DNA of 64,000 bases from an uncultured Eubacteriales bacterium (GCA_900317515.1 ONHA01000011.1:1-64000), one strand, 5' to 3'; positions 1 to 8,023 are shown, counted from the first letter of the stretch. Translations and numbers: made by a program. Notes: generated from the sequence alone by a model not told the origin.

Positions 1-99
1 AAGGGAAATACCCTTGTGATCGGCATCAACTACGACAGGGACTTGCCTGCCGATCACCCGGACTTCAAGCACCACAGCTGCAAGATAGAAAAATGGTAA
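1..99 (+). CDS. C-terminal fragment, probable AAA-ATPase/PD-(D/E)XK nuclease-like protein
   Basis: Frame 1 is open from the window edge to a TAA at 97-99 and gives 32 residues. The fragment contains VIGINYD and ends in KIEKW. A strand of the type 'xIGINFD' followed by a short tail ending in W is how the DUF1703-type nuclease domain of clostridial AAA-ATPase-like proteins usually ends. That family call rests on this short C-terminal resemblance only. The rest of the gene lies left of the window. It converges with the BlaR1-like gene, with a hairpin between them. Confidence 0.5.
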   Translation, partial: KGNTLVIGINYDRDLPADHPDFKHHSCKIEKW

Positions 100-107
100 C
101 GATACAA

Positions 108-133
108 AGGAGGAGGCGTCACCGCCTCCTCCT
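108..133 (-). terminator. Hairpin between convergent genes, terminator of the blaI-blaR1 operon
   Basis: An 11-bp perfect stem (108-118 with 123-133) closes a TCAC loop. On the minus strand it is followed by a short TTTG. It sits 14 bases beyond the stop of the BlaR1-like gene and 9 bases beyond the stop of the plus-strand fragment, so it may serve both. Confidence 0.65.
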
Positions 134-146
134 GATGCTATCATCC

Positions 147-1670
147 TTATGCCTCCGGAACAAAATAAGGTTCAACAGTATACGTTCCGTTCCCTTCCGA
201 CGTCAGTACACTCCCTCCCATGTGGGGTCTGGTACCCAGCGCAACAACCGCATAGTTTTCCTCATCGGAAACCGAATCCGAATCGCTCCCGAAAATCATT
301 TCTTCGAATTCTTCATATGTATACTCACCGGTATTTGAAAGAAGCACCGCGGTATAGTCATCCCCCGACTCGGAAATCCTCCCGCCTCCCGAGATCTCGT
401 GCGTGTAGGTCTTTCCGTCTTCGGTCGTAAAAGTTCCATCCTCATTTCGGCTGTACCCGGTAATGCTCTGTACCTCCCAGCCTTCGGATTGAAGCCGGAT
501 TTCATTAAAAGCTGCATAATCCCCCGCCATCAGCGCAGCATCCATACTTTTTCGTGCCAACTCTTTCTCGGCCGCCTTCCGTGCTTCCTCCTCCGCAGCC
601 CTGACCGCCTCCATCTCGGCCTGCTTTCTGGCGATCTGCCTGACCTCTTCCGCTCTGAGCGCCTCCTCCTCGGCCTCCTTGAGCGCATTCAGTGCTGAAA
701 TATCCTCCGCCTGAGCCTCCTCTGCAGCCTCCGTCTCGCGGTCCTTCGGATCCGTGAGAAAACTCACCCCGACCGCGCAGCACACGATGGTCGCCGCGGA
801 GAGGACCCAAAAGGCAGGTTTCCGGTAACAGAGGGCATTTTTCACTCTGCCCTTCACGTCATTTTCTCCGAAGGCGAGCGGGCAGGCCGTAACCATCCGC
901 CTGTGTACCGCACAGTTAAGGAGCGCTTCCGCGTAGCCGGCCCTGCCTTCCCGGCTGAGCCCCGAGACAACGCTCTCATCGCACGCCGCCTCGATATCCC
1001 GGCTGAAGAGCACGTAGGCGAGCCACAGAATCGGATTGAACCAGTACACCGAAAGGAGGAGGAACCCCGCCGGCTTCCACCAGTGGTCGAGCCTTCTTAT
1101 GTGCGCCAACTCGTGCGCGATGACATACTTTCTGGTCTCCTCCGCAAGGCCCGACGGCAGGAAAATGCGCGGCCGGATCACCCCCAGAATAAACGGGGAG
1201 TCGATCTCTTCCGAGACATAGATGTTATCTTTCAAAAGAATCGATTCTGCCGTCGCCCGCCTGAGTTTCAGATAGCTGATCAGCGCGTAAAGAAGCATAC
1301 AGGCACTCCCGGTCATCCAGACAGCAATCATCGCCGGCAGATAGAAGTCCGCGGTGTGAACCTCCGCGGTCCTGTCCTCCCCGGCCAGAGTCGGCACATC
1401 AATGCGGATCTCGGGCTGCCCGTTTTCCCCGCTGTACCGGAAGACCTCCGCGGCCCCTTCCGCATGATTCCCGTCCGGGAGCAGGTTAAAGACGGAGAAC
1501 GAGCTCTCCACGCTCACCGGGCAGACGAGCCGCACGGCCACGACCGCCCATAAAATGCACACATACCGCCTCGGCGCCTTCTTCATCAGGCCCCGGATCA
1601 GGATGATCGCGAGCACGAGGATCCCGGCGGTCAGGCTCATGTTTAAAAGCTTTGCAAATGCTCCGTACAT
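147..1670 (-). CDS. BlaR1/MecR1-family M56 membrane metallopeptidase with a non-PBP ectodomain
   Basis: 507 aa. The N-terminal half shows several membrane segments and the zinc peptidase motif HELAH at residues 186-190, with a downstream glutamate in DIEAACDE (about 227) as the likely third ligand. This is the M56 domain that in BlaR1/MecR1 triggers cleavage of the partner repressor. A last membrane helix covers about 287-305. Beyond it, where BlaR1 has a penicillin-binding domain, there is instead an Ala/Glu/Arg-rich helical stretch (about 312-375) and a small acidic domain of about 130 residues. I see no SxxK...KTG transpeptidase motif there. It lies 3 bases downstream of the BlaI-like gene in one operon. 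Peptidase family is secure; the inducing signal is unknown and need not be a beta-lactam. Confidence 0.85.
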   Translation of the reverse strand: MYGAFAKLLNMSLTAGILVLAIILIRGLMKKAPRRYVCILWAVVAVRLVCPVSVESSFSVFNLLPDGNHAEGAAEVFRYSGENGQPEIRIDVPTLAGEDRTAEVHTADFYLPAMIAVWMTGSACMLLYALISYLKLRRATAESILLKDNIYVSEEIDSPFILGVIRPRIFLPSGLAEETRKYVIAHELAHIRRLDHWWKPAGFLLLSVYWFNPILWLAYVLFSRDIEAACDESVVSGLSREGRAGYAEALLNCAVHRRMVTACPLAFGENDVKGRVKNALCYRKPAFWVLSAATIVCCAVGVSFLTDPKDRETEAAEEAQAEDISALNALKEAEEEALRAEEVRQIARKQAEMEAVRAAEEEARKAAEKELARKSMDAALMAGDYAAFNEIRLQSEGWEVQSITGYSRNEDGTFTTEDGKTYTHEISGGGRISESGDDYTAVLLSNTGEYTYEEFEEMIFGSDSDSVSDEENYAVVALGTRPHMGGSVLTSEGNGTYTVEPYFVPEA

Positions 1671-1673
1671 GCC

Positions 1674-2036
1674 TCATCCCTCCTTGTATTCATCGATCAT
1701 CTTCCGGATCTCCGCCGCTTCCTCCGCGCTGATCTTCCTTCCGGACATAAAGGCGGCAAGGAATGCCGGCAGCGACCCGTCAAATGTATCCTCAACAAAC
1801 CGTTCACTTTTGATCGCGTTGAATCTCTCCCTCGAGACGAGGGCGGTGACAAGGCCTCCTTCATTTTTAAAGAGACCCTTCTCGCACAGCTTCCGGAGCA
1901 CGGTGTAGGTGGTCGGCTTCTTCCACCCGAGCTCCTTCTCGCAGATTTTGACCAGCTCTCCCGAGCCGACGGGCTCGTGCGCCCAGATGATGTCGGCGAA
2001 GGCGGCCTGGACTTCTCCCAATTCGATGTCGAGCAT
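1674..2036 (-). CDS. BlaI/MecI/CopY-family winged-helix repressor
   Basis: 120 aa, the normal family length. The segment PTTYTVLRKLCEKG at about 40-53 is the recognition-helix region typical of BlaI/MecI/CopY repressors. The C-terminal helical part would form the dimer interface, where the partner protease cuts in studied systems. It starts at an ATG behind AAAGGAGGAA and is followed after 3 bases by the M56 gene. Two GTTTA-N7-TAAAC dyads upstream (2053-2069 and 2082-2098) are the likely operators, so the pair should repress itself. Other targets are unknown. Confidence 0.88.
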   Translation of the reverse strand: MLDIELGEVQAAFADIIWAHEPVGSGELVKICEKELGWKKPTTYTVLRKLCEKGLFKNEGGLVTALVSRERFNAIKSERFVEDTFDGSLPAFLAAFMSGRKISAEEAAEIRKMIDEYKEG

Positions 2037-2051
2037 ATGTATTCCTCCTTT

Positions 2052-2098
2052 GGTTTATTCACAGTAAACCTTCTGATTTTAGTTTACTATAGATAAAC
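2052..2098. promoter_or_regulatory. Two BlaI-type operator dyads
   Basis: Two inverted repeats share one design, GTTTA-N7-TAAAC: GGTTTA (2052-2057) with TAAACC (2065-2070), and GTTTA (2082-2086) with TAAAC (2094-2098). Their centres are 29 bp apart, close to three helical turns. The upstream dyad covers the promoter spacer and -10 region of the blaI-like gene; the other lies between the expected transcription start and the ribosome binding site. This fits repression by BlaI dimers. Confidence 0.75.
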
Positions 2099-2109
2099 CT
2101 GTTTGTCAA
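2081..2109 (-). promoter_or_regulatory. Promoter of the blaI-blaR1-like operon
   Basis: A perfect -35 TTGACA (2109 to 2104) and a weaker -10 TAAACT (2086 to 2081) are separated by 17 bp. The spacer and -10 are covered by an operator dyad. The -35 lies directly after the T-tract of the terminator at 2117-2166. Confidence 0.7.
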
Positions 2110-2116
2110 GAAAAAA

Positions 2117-2166
2117 GGACGGTTCTCGGAAAATCGCTTCAGAAAGCGATTTTCTTAGAACCGTCC
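2117..2166 (-). terminator. Terminator built from a GGACGGTTCT palindrome, downstream of tRNA-Gly
   Basis: The outer arms GGACGGTTCT (2117-2126) and AGAACCGTCC (2157-2166) enclose an inner stem AAAATCGCTT (2130-2139)/AAGCGATTTT (2144-2153). On the minus strand the hairpin is followed by six T residues, the form of an intrinsic terminator for tRNA-Gly. The outer arm sequence recurs at two other intergenic sites in the window (30329-30352 and 33384-33478). Confidence 0.75.
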
Positions 2167-2242
2167 CCGTAATCCCGGTACATTTTCCCTATAAAAGAAG
2201 AAATCCAGACCGCCCATACAGGCAACCCGGACCCCTCCCTCG

Positions 2243-2314
2243 AGCGCGAGACGGGGATCGAACCCGCGACCCCCACCTTGGCAAGGTGGTGCTCCACCGC
2301 TGAGCCACTCGCGC
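2243..2314 (-). tRNA. tRNA-Gly (anticodon GCC)
   Basis: A complete cloverleaf reads on the minus strand. The acceptor stem is GCGCGAG (2314 to 2308) paired with CTCGCGC (2250 to 2244). The T loop reads GGTTCGATCC and the anticodon loop CTTGCCAAG has GCC at its centre. CCA is not encoded. It lies between ispD and the blaI-like gene with its own promoter and a terminator. Confidence 0.97.
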
Positions 2315-2335
2315 ATCTCTCTTTGAGATGGACGT

Positions 2336-2364
2336 ATCATACACTACTTCATCTTGTATGTCAA
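2336..2364 (-). promoter_or_regulatory. Promoter of tRNA-Gly
   Basis: TTGACA (2364 to 2359), a 17-bp spacer and TATGAT (2341 to 2336) give a near-consensus housekeeping promoter. It starts transcription about 15 bases before the tRNA 5' end. Confidence 0.8.
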
Positions 2365-2394
2365 CCGCAAAATTGCACAATTTTCAGTACAATC

Positions 2395-3066
2395 TCAGCC
2401 CGAAAGCAGTCCGAGATCCTCCGGCGTGGTGATCTTGATGTTGGAATAGGCCCCCATGACCAGCTTTACGCGCCCGAGACCGGACCTCTCGATCACCATC
2501 GCATCGTCCGTGACCCCCGTCATCCCGCTCTCCTTGAGGATCTCGTAAGCTCCCCGGATGAGCGTGTAGTTGAAGGCCTGCGGCGTCTGCATGTTCCACA
2601 CGCGCCGCCGGTCGGGCGTGCTCACGACGAACCCGTGCTCGTCCGCGATCTTGACCGTGTCCTTGGACGGGACAGCCGCTGCCGCCGCGTCAAACTCTTT
2701 GACCGCTTCGGACACGCGTTCAAGGATCGCCTCCGTCACAAAGGGCCTCGCCCCGTCGTGGATCATCACATAGTCCGCCTCCGGGCATTTGAGAAGGCCC
2801 GCATAGACCGAATCGTAGCGCTCCGCGCCGCCGACCACGATTGCCCTGACCTTCTGGAAATCATTTTTGGTCACGATCTCGTCCCGGCAGAACTCGACCC
2901 ATTCCTCCCCGGTCACGAGGATGATCTCATCGATCACGGCGCTCGCCTCGAAGACGCGCAGGGTCTTTTCGATGATCATTTCATTTTCGATGTGGAGAAA
3001 CTGCTTCGGCGTATCGCTCTCCATGCGCTTCCCGCGGCCCGCCGCGAGCACAATCGCCGCCGTCAT
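2395..3066 (-). CDS. ispD: 2-C-methyl-D-erythritol 4-phosphate cytidylyltransferase
   Basis: 223 aa, the usual IspD length. It makes CDP-methylerythritol from CTP and MEP, the third step of the non-mevalonate isoprenoid pathway. The N-terminal nucleotide-binding signature [13 protein letters not shown] with the following PKQFL is clear, as is the YDSVYAGL region. Its start overlaps the tsaD stop by 4 bases (ATGA), so it is the last gene of the tsaE-tsaB-rimI-rnz-tsaD operon. Confidence 0.95.
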   Translation of the reverse strand: MTAAIVLAAGRGKRMESDTPKQFLHIENEMIIEKTLRVFEASAVIDEIILVTGEEWVEFCRDEIVTKNDFQKVRAIVVGGAERYDSVYAGLLKCPEADYVMIHDGARPFVTEAILERVSEAVKEFDAAAAAVPSKDTVKIADEHGFVVSTPDRRRVWNMQTPQAFNYTLIRGAYEILKESGMTGVTDDAMVIERSGLGRVKLVMGAYSNIKITTPEDLGLLSG

Positions 3067-4091
3067 GACGCACGCTCCCCGAGCTTAAGGTCCGGGACCG
3101 CGTTGAGGTTCCAGCCGCTCCTTGTGCCGCATTTGAATTCATGGTAGGCCGCCGCTCCGATCATGGCTGCGTTATCCGTGCAGAAGATCGGCGAGGGCAC
3201 ATAAAAATGAAACCCGTTCGCCTCACATGCCTCCGCGAGCTGCCGCCGAAGCTCGCTGTTGGCCGCAACGCCGCCCGCAAGCGCGATATCCTTCATCCCG
3301 TGCTCCTTCGCCGCCCGGATCGTGTGCTCCACGAGCACGCCGACCACCGAGTTCTCGAAGCTGGCCGCGAAATCCGGGATATTGATCTCCCGGCCGGCCA
3401 TCCGCTCGGTGTTGATGTAGTTTAAGCAGGCGCTCTTAAGGCCAGAGAAGGAAAAGTCGTATTCGGAGCCGTTCACCTTCGCCTTCGTGAAATGAATCGC
3501 ATTCGGATCCCCGCCTTTCGCAGCCTTGTCCATCTTGGGTCCTCCGGGGTAGCCCAGGCCCACCGCGCGGGCCACCTTGTCAAAAGCCTCCCCCGCCGCG
3601 TCGTCCACGGTCCTGCCGAGGATCCGGAATTTATTCCAGTCCTCCGCAATCACAAGGTGGGTGTGGCCGCCCGAGACTACCAGCCCGAGATAGGGGGGCT
3701 TAAGTTCCGGGTGCTCGATGTAGTTGGCCGAGATGTGGCCCTCGATGTGGTTGACCCCGATGAGGGGCTTTCCGGCCGCAAATGCAACCGCCTTGGCCTC
3801 CGCCACCCCGACGAGAAGCGCGCCGACAAGGCCCGGCCCGTAGGTCACCGCGACCGCATCCACATCCTGAAGCGTCATGCCGGCGGTCCTCAAGGCCTCC
3901 TCGATCACGGGGTTGATCTTCTCGATGTGGGCGCGGGATGCCAGCTCCGGCACCACGCCGCCGTAGATCGTGTGCATATCGATCTGGGAGAAGATAATAT
4001 TGGAGAGCACCTCGTGCCCGTCCCTGACAACGGCAGCCGCGGTCTCGTCGCAGGAGGTCTCGATTGCCAGAATATCCGTATGTCCGTTCAT
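3063..4091 (-). CDS. tsaD: tRNA N6-adenosine threonylcarbamoyltransferase
   Basis: 342 aa, standard Kae1/TsaD length. It transfers the threonylcarbamoyl group to A37 of ANN-decoding tRNAs, acting with TsaB and TsaE, whose genes are in the same operon. The start [14 protein letters not shown] and the metal-binding HIEGH (115-119) in [11 protein letters not shown] are diagnostic, as is SGGHTHL. It abuts rnz upstream and overlaps ispD downstream. Confidence 0.97.
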   Translation of the reverse strand: MNGHTDILAIETSCDETAAAVVRDGHEVLSNIIFSQIDMHTIYGGVVPELASRAHIEKINPVIEEALRTAGMTLQDVDAVAVTYGPGLVGALLVGVAEAKAVAFAAGKPLIGVNHIEGHISANYIEHPELKPPYLGLVVSGGHTHLVIAEDWNKFRILGRTVDDAAGEAFDKVARAVGLGYPGGPKMDKAAKGGDPNAIHFTKAKVNGSEYDFSFSGLKSACLNYINTERMAGREINIPDFAASFENSVVGVLVEHTIRAAKEHGMKDIALAGGVAANSELRRQLAEACEANGFHFYVPSPIFCTDNAAMIGAAAYHEFKCGTRSGWNLNAVPDLKLGERAS

Positions 4092-5006
4092 TTATTCATC
4101 CTCTTTGAAAGTCAAAGTAATTTCCTGCCCGTCCCGGGCAGCGAGCGCGCGCGGGAATATCTCCCGGATCTCATCCATGAACTGCTCCGGCCGCATGAGC
4201 GACGGGCTGTAATGGGTGAACCAGAGCATCTCCGGCTGCGCCTTCGCGGCAAGCGCCGCGCCTTCCTGCATGGTCATGTGGCGGTTCTGCCGGGCCTTGT
4301 CGTCCATGCCGGGCTCGCCGTACATGCCCTCGCAGATGAAGAGGTCCGCCCCTTCCGCCATCTCGGCGATCACCGGAACCGGCCTCGTGTCGGTCGCGTA
4401 GACGAGCTTGATGCCCTTCCGCTCGCCCCCTAAGACCATGTCCGGCGTGTAGGTCTTTCCGTCCTCCTCGCAGATCTGCCCCTTCTGGAGCGGATTCCAG
4501 AACTTGAGCGGGATCCCCGCCTCACGGGCCCTCACCGGGTCGAAGCGTCCCCCGCGGGAGAGCTCGACCTTGTAGGCATAGCAGGTGATCGTGTGCTGCA
4601 CCCGGAAAGCCGTGACGGTGAGACCTGCAAAAATGAAGGTCTCTTCATTTCCCTCGATCTCCCGCGCGTTCACCTCAAAGGGCAGCTCCGGCGCCAGCGT
4701 CCTTACCGCCGAGACGATCCGGACGGTTCCCTTCGGGCCGATGATCGTCAGGGGGTCCGTCTTCCCGGCATTTCCCATGGTGAGAAGGAAGCCGGGCAGA
4801 CCCGCTATGTGGTCCGCATGAAAATGCGTAAGAAATATCGCCTCGATCGGCTTGAAGGACCACCCTTTCTTCCGAAGCGCGATCTGGGTCCCCTCCCCGC
4901 AGTCGATGAGCACCGAGGCTCCGTTATGCCGAAGGAGCAGGGATGTGACGTGGCGCTTCGGGAGCGGCATCATGCCGCCGGTCCCGAGCAGGCTGACATC
5001 TATCAT
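4092..5006 (-). CDS. rnz: Ribonuclease Z
   Basis: 304 aa metallo-beta-lactamase fold. RNase Z cuts the 3' trailer from tRNA precursors lacking encoded CCA. The zinc motif HFHADH is at 61-66, after the LIDCGEGTQ segment, and VYATDTRPV and the late FTHYSPS supply further ligand regions. tRNA-Gly in this window lacks an encoded CCA and would be a natural substrate. The gene sits between rimI and tsaD in the t6A operon. Confidence 0.94.
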   Translation of the reverse strand: MIDVSLLGTGGMMPLPKRHVTSLLLRHNGASVLIDCGEGTQIALRKKGWSFKPIEAIFLTHFHADHIAGLPGFLLTMGNAGKTDPLTIIGPKGTVRIVSAVRTLAPELPFEVNAREIEGNEETFIFAGLTVTAFRVQHTITCYAYKVELSRGGRFDPVRAREAGIPLKFWNPLQKGQICEEDGKTYTPDMVLGGERKGIKLVYATDTRPVPVIAEMAEGADLFICEGMYGEPGMDDKARQNRHMTMQEGAALAAKAQPEMLWFTHYSPSLMRPEQFMDEIREIFPRALAARDGQEITLTFKEDE

Positions 5007-5017
5007 GGTACATTTCC

Positions 5018-5503
5018 TTATCTTTTATCCAGTGTCATGAGCACCGCGTTCTCCCGCGGCCGCTCATAGTAGTTCTTTCGTATGCCGTCGACGGTAAAGC
5101 CGAGCTTCCCGTAGAGGGTCCTTGCCGGCGTGTTGCTCTCCCGGACCTCGAGGTGGATCACGGTGACCCCTCGTGGCTCCGCAAGCTCTCCGATTTTCCC
5201 GAGAAGCTGCGTCGCGATCCCCTGCCGGCGTGCTTCCGGCCTTACGGTGATATTTAAGATATCCGCCTCGTAGGGCACCATGAGAAGTCCCGCGTAGCCG
5301 AGAAGATGGGGCGTGTCGTAGTAGTCCTCGGGCGCCTCGCCCTCCGCGGGCACAAAGTCCAGCGAATCCGCGACCAGGAAGATCGTATCGTCCCTTAAGA
5401 GGTAGGTGAGAAGTCCGTTCGCATCCCACGGCGTCTCGGAATAGAGCTTCTCGATCTCCGCGATCTCCGCGATGTCGTCAAAGTTCATCTCCCGGATCGT
5501 CAT
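5018..5503 (-). CDS. rimI: Ribosomal-protein-alanine N-acetyltransferase RimI-type GNAT
   Basis: 161 aa GNAT enzyme expected to acetylate the N terminus of ribosomal protein S18 or similar targets. The acetyl-CoA loop RPEARRQGIATQLL and the C-terminal NTPARTLYGKLGF are typical of RimI. Its start overlaps the tsaB stop by 4 bases. The tsaB-rimI-tsaD grouping is common in Bacillota and supports the name, although GNAT substrates are hard to predict. Confidence 0.88.
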   Translation of the reverse strand: MTIREMNFDDIAEIAEIEKLYSETPWDANGLLTYLLRDDTIFLVADSLDFVPAEGEAPEDYYDTPHLLGYAGLLMVPYEADILNITVRPEARRQGIATQLLGKIGELAEPRGVTVIHLEVRESNTPARTLYGKLGFTVDGIRKNYYERPRENAVLMTLDKR

Positions 5504-6219
5504 ACGAGGCCCTTTCTCTCCCGTTCCTGCTCCGCCTGGGATTTCCTGAGATAGATCGGCGCGTGCTCCGCGGCGGTCACGTACCGACCTTCCGCAAAAT
5601 ATACCTCCGCCAGAGCCCCGACCGAGGCCGCCCGCTGGCGGTTTGTGTTTGCCGGCGCGAAGGTGTAAGGGACTTTGAGGTCCTTCTCGGCGAAGGGTTT
5701 TACGACTTTTGAGCCGTCCCCGAGGAAAATGACACCCTCCGAGGCGAGCCCGCCTTCCATCTCGTTTAACTCCGCGATGAGGTCGGCCGCCGCAACCGGC
5801 TCCTGGTTCCGCACAGTCACAAGCTTATCGCCCTCGAAGCGGTAGATGCCGCTGTAGACCTGCTGGCGCCTTGCATCCATGACCGGGCAGATGAGGCCTT
5901 TTGCCTTAAAGAGGTTCATCGCAAGGCCGGCGAGCGTCGGCACCTCGACGATCGGCACCTTGAGGGCCAGCGCAAGGCCCTTGGCCGTCGCGGACCCGAT
6001 CCGAAGGCCCGTGAAGGAGCCCGGGCCGGCCGCGATCGCGACCGCGTCGAGCGTCTTAAGGTCCTGCTCCGTCATCTTCGCGATCTCGTCGATCATCGGA
6101 AGCAGGGTCTCGCTGTGGGTCTTTTTGAAGTTCACGGTGTATTCGGCGAGCAGGTTTTCATTTTCAAGAATGGCAACCGAGGCGACGAGCCCCGAGCTGT
6201 CGATCGCAAGCAGTTTCAT
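5500..6219 (-). CDS. tsaB: tRNA threonylcarbamoyladenosine biosynthesis protein TsaB
   Basis: 239 aa. TsaB is the non-catalytic ASKHA partner of TsaD. The start MKLLAIDSSG, the SETLLPMI segment and AIAAGPGSFTGLRIG are hallmarks of the family. Overlaps of 4 bases with tsaE upstream and rimI downstream indicate translational coupling. Confidence 0.95.
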   Translation of the reverse strand: MKLLAIDSSGLVASVAILENENLLAEYTVNFKKTHSETLLPMIDEIAKMTEQDLKTLDAVAIAAGPGSFTGLRIGSATAKGLALALKVPIVEVPTLAGLAMNLFKAKGLICPVMDARRQQVYSGIYRFEGDKLVTVRNQEPVAAADLIAELNEMEGGLASEGVIFLGDGSKVVKPFAEKDLKVPYTFAPANTNRQRAASVGALAEVYFAEGRYVTAAEHAPIYLRKSQAEQERERKGLV

Positions 6220-6665
6220 AGTATGCCTCCCAGTTCAGCCGGGGTCCCGATACTGATCCGGCGATAGTCAGTTCCCTTAGAAAGGTCTTTCTCGATGCGG
6301 ACCGCCACGGTTTCCGGCGGGAAAATCTCCGGGACCAGCTCCGCCCACTCGACGAGGCTCACGCCGCCTCCGTAGAAGCAGTCCTCGCAGCCGATCTCGT
6401 CCATCTCGCTCACGTCACCGATACGGTAGACATCAAAATGAAAGAGCGGCAGCCGCCCCTCATCATAGCTGTGCAGGATCGTGAATGTCGGGCTGGTCAC
6501 GTGCTCCGTGATCCCGAGGCCCGCGGCGACGCCCTTCGTGAACACGGTCTTCCCGTTTCCGATGTCGCCGATGAGAGCGATCACCGTGTCAGGCTCCGCG
6601 CTCTCCCCGATCTTTTTCCCAAGCGCAAAGGTCTCCTCCGCGCTGTGTGTCTCATATATGTTCAT
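6216..6665 (-). CDS. tsaE: tRNA threonylcarbamoyladenosine biosynthesis ATPase TsaE
   Basis: 149 aa from the chosen ATG. The frame stays open further upstream, but the longer version would run into the cyclophilin gene. The ATG at 6665 has AAGGAGG just before it and gives the normal family start, MNIYETHSAEETFALG. The Walker A motif GDIGNGKT is at 33-40, followed by SPTF and the FHFDVYR motif. TsaE drives the TsaB-TsaD cycle by ATP hydrolysis. It is the first gene of a six-gene operon ending in ispD. Confidence 0.95.
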   Translation of the reverse strand: MNIYETHSAEETFALGKKIGESAEPDTVIALIGDIGNGKTVFTKGVAAGLGITEHVTSPTFTILHSYDEGRLPLFHFDVYRIGDVSEMDEIGCEDCFYGGGVSLVEWAELVPEIFPPETVAVRIEKDLSKGTDYRRISIGTPAELGGIL

Positions 6666-6694
6666 CCTATCCTCCTTGACGCACGCAATAGGAC

Positions 6695-6722
6695 AGTATA
6701 GCACAAAGTTCCGATTTGTGCA
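6695..6722 (-). promoter_or_regulatory. Promoter of the tsaE-ispD operon
   Basis: A -10 TATACT (6700 to 6695) with a weaker -35 TGCACA (6722 to 6717) at 16 bp. It lies about 30 bases ahead of the tsaE start and back to back with the cyclophilin promoter. Confidence 0.55.
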
Positions 6723-6738
6723 CCGTAAATTCTGTGTC

Positions 6739-6767
6739 TTGCAGGATTTCCCGGAATTTACTATAAT
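6739..6767 (+). promoter_or_regulatory. Promoter of the cyclophilin gene
   Basis: TTGCAG (6739-6744), 17-bp spacer, TATAAT (6762-6767). The start codon follows 33 bases later behind AAAGGAGG. Confidence 0.7.
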
Positions 6768-6800
6768 AGGTCCATAGTATTTAAAATAAAGGAGGCAGTC

Positions 6801-7322
6801 ATGTCCAATCCGCTTATCACCATCACCATGGAAAACGGCGATGTCATGAAGGGTGAACTCTACCCGGATATCGCTCCGAACACAGTCAACAACTTCGTCA
6901 GCCTTGTGAAAAAGGGCTTTTACGACGGACTCACCTTCCACCGCGTCATCCCGGGCTTCATGATCCAGGGCGGCTGCCCGCTGGGCACCGGCACGGGCGG
7001 TCCGGGCTACCGGATCCCGGGTGAGTTCTCCGCCAACGGTTTTGAAAATAACCTCGCCCACACGCCCGGCGTCCTCTCAATGGGCCGCGCCCAGCACCCG
7101 GATTCCGCCGGAAGCCAGTTCTTCATCATGCACAAGACCTCGCCCCACCTTGACGGCCAGTATGCCGCGTTCGGCAGGATCACCGAAGGTCTCGATGTGG
7201 TGGATAAGATCGCCAATGTGCGCACCAGCTTCTTCAACAACAAGCCGGTCACACCCCAGCGCATCGCCTCGATCACCGTGGACACGCTCGGCGTCGACTA
7301 TCCGGAGCCGAAGAAGTCCTGA
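6801..7322 (+). CDS. Cyclophilin-type peptidyl-prolyl cis-trans isomerase
   Basis: 173 aa, single-domain cytoplasmic cyclophilin without a signal peptide. The family core is complete: YDGLTFHRVIPGFMIQGG, then GxGYRIPGEF, SMGRAQHPDSAGSQFFI and the late LDGQYAAFGRI. It catalyses proline isomerisation during protein folding. It has its own promoter and a strong AAAGGAGG site. Its TGA overlaps the palindrome TGATCA that also holds the stop of the convergent yigZ gene, so there is no gap between them. Confidence 0.95.
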   Translation: MSNPLITITMENGDVMKGELYPDIAPNTVNNFVSLVKKGFYDGLTFHRVIPGFMIQGGCPLGTGTGGPGYRIPGEFSANGFENNLAHTPGVLSMGRAQHPDSAGSQFFIMHKTSPHLDGQYAAFGRITEGLDVVDKIANVRTSFFNNKPVTPQRIASITVDTLGVDYPEPKKS

Positions 7323-7958
7323 TCAGACCGTGTAGACACACGCCTCATCCAAAAGCAGTACCGCCGCGCCGTTTGTGGTCTCGGCGGTGATTTTTTTGAT
7401 CCTCTCACCCATCTCGCGGCGCATCTTAAGGGTCATCACGACGTCCTGCCCGTAGGCGATCTCGGGCTTCTCGATGCCCTCCTTCGCATAGAGGTACTGA
7501 AGCTTTCCCGCGTCCGAGTAGGAGACGCGGAAGGCGATCTTCCGCCCGCTTACGACCGTGACGATTGTTGCGTTTTCAATCGCGGCCTTGACCGCGGCGC
7601 TGTAGGCGCGCACGAGCCCGCCCGTTCCGAGCAGAGTCCCGCCGAAATACCGGGTCACGACGACCGCCGTGTTGTGGAGGTCCTCCCCGTCCAGCACCTC
7701 CAGCATGGGCTTGCCGGCCGTCCCGCCGGGCTCCCCGTCGTCATTGCCCCGCCGGATCTCCTCCGGGGTTCCGGGTACGCCGACGACCGCCGCAAAGCAG
7801 TGGTGCCTCGCGTCGTAATAGCGCTTTCTTATGGCGAGAAGCCGCTCCTCGGCCTCCTCGAGAGTCTCTGCCGGAAAGATCTCTCCTATAAATCTCGATT
7901 TTTTCTCTACAACTTCGCCCACCCCCGGCACGAGGACGGTTCTTGACACATCTTTCAT
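7323..7958 (-). CDS. YigZ/IMPACT family protein
   Basis: 211 aa. The segment EVVEKKSRFIGEIFP, the ARHHCFAAVVG motif, DDGEPGGTAGKPML and VVVTRYFGGTLLGTGGLVRAY are the standard YigZ core. The C-terminal part matches the ferredoxin-like second domain. The family relates to eukaryotic IMPACT and may act on translation; its reaction is not known. The start codon lies only 8 bases from the end of a good -10 box, so the transcript may be leaderless. Confidence 0.92.
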   Translation of the reverse strand: MKDVSRTVLVPGVGEVVEKKSRFIGEIFPAETLEEAEERLLAIRKRYYDARHHCFAAVVGVPGTPEEIRRGNDDGEPGGTAGKPMLEVLDGEDLHNTAVVVTRYFGGTLLGTGGLVRAYSAAVKAAIENATIVTVVSGRKIAFRVSYSDAGKLQYLYAKEGIEKPEIAYGQDVVMTLKMRREMGERIKKITAETTNGAAVLLLDEACVYTV

Positions 7959-7965
7959 AGCCCCT

Positions 7966-8017
7966 ATTGTACAGGAAAATCATAAGAGTTGCAATTCTCT
8001 TCTTTTTTCATTATAAT
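7966..8017. promoter_or_regulatory. Symmetric divergent promoter with one shared -35 box (yigZ and PBP1A)
   Basis: TTGCAA at 7989-7994 is its own reverse complement. Rightward it is followed by a 17-bp spacer and TATAAT (8012-8017). Leftward it is followed by a 17-bp spacer and TACAAT (7971 to 7966). Counting 6-7 bases past each -10 puts transcription starts on or next to the start codons at 8024 (PBP1A) and 7958 (yigZ). No Shine-Dalgarno sequence can lie in such short leaders. Confidence 0.75.
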
Positions 8018-8023
8018 AGCACC

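Noticed and set aside
147-1670. The M56 gene as a beta-lactam resistance sensor
   Set aside because: No penicillin-binding SxxK or KTG motif is present outside the membrane, and no beta-lactamase gene is in the window.
2369-2384. Inverted repeat AAAATTG-CA-CAATTTT as an ispD terminator
   Set aside because: The loop is only two bases, the stem is AT-rich and no T-tract follows on the minus strand. The hairpin at 2117-2166 is a better stop for transcripts passing through the tRNA.
6666-7061. A longer N-terminal extension of TsaE
   Set aside because: It would overlap the cyclophilin gene by about 260 bases and is unrelated to TsaE. The ATG at 6665 has a strong ribosome site and matches the family start.
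7967-8023. A TTG at 7967 as the start of the PBP1A gene
   Set aside because: It has no ribosome site, lies within the leftward -10 box and upstream of the predicted rightward transcription start. The ATG at 8024 gives a normal N terminus.
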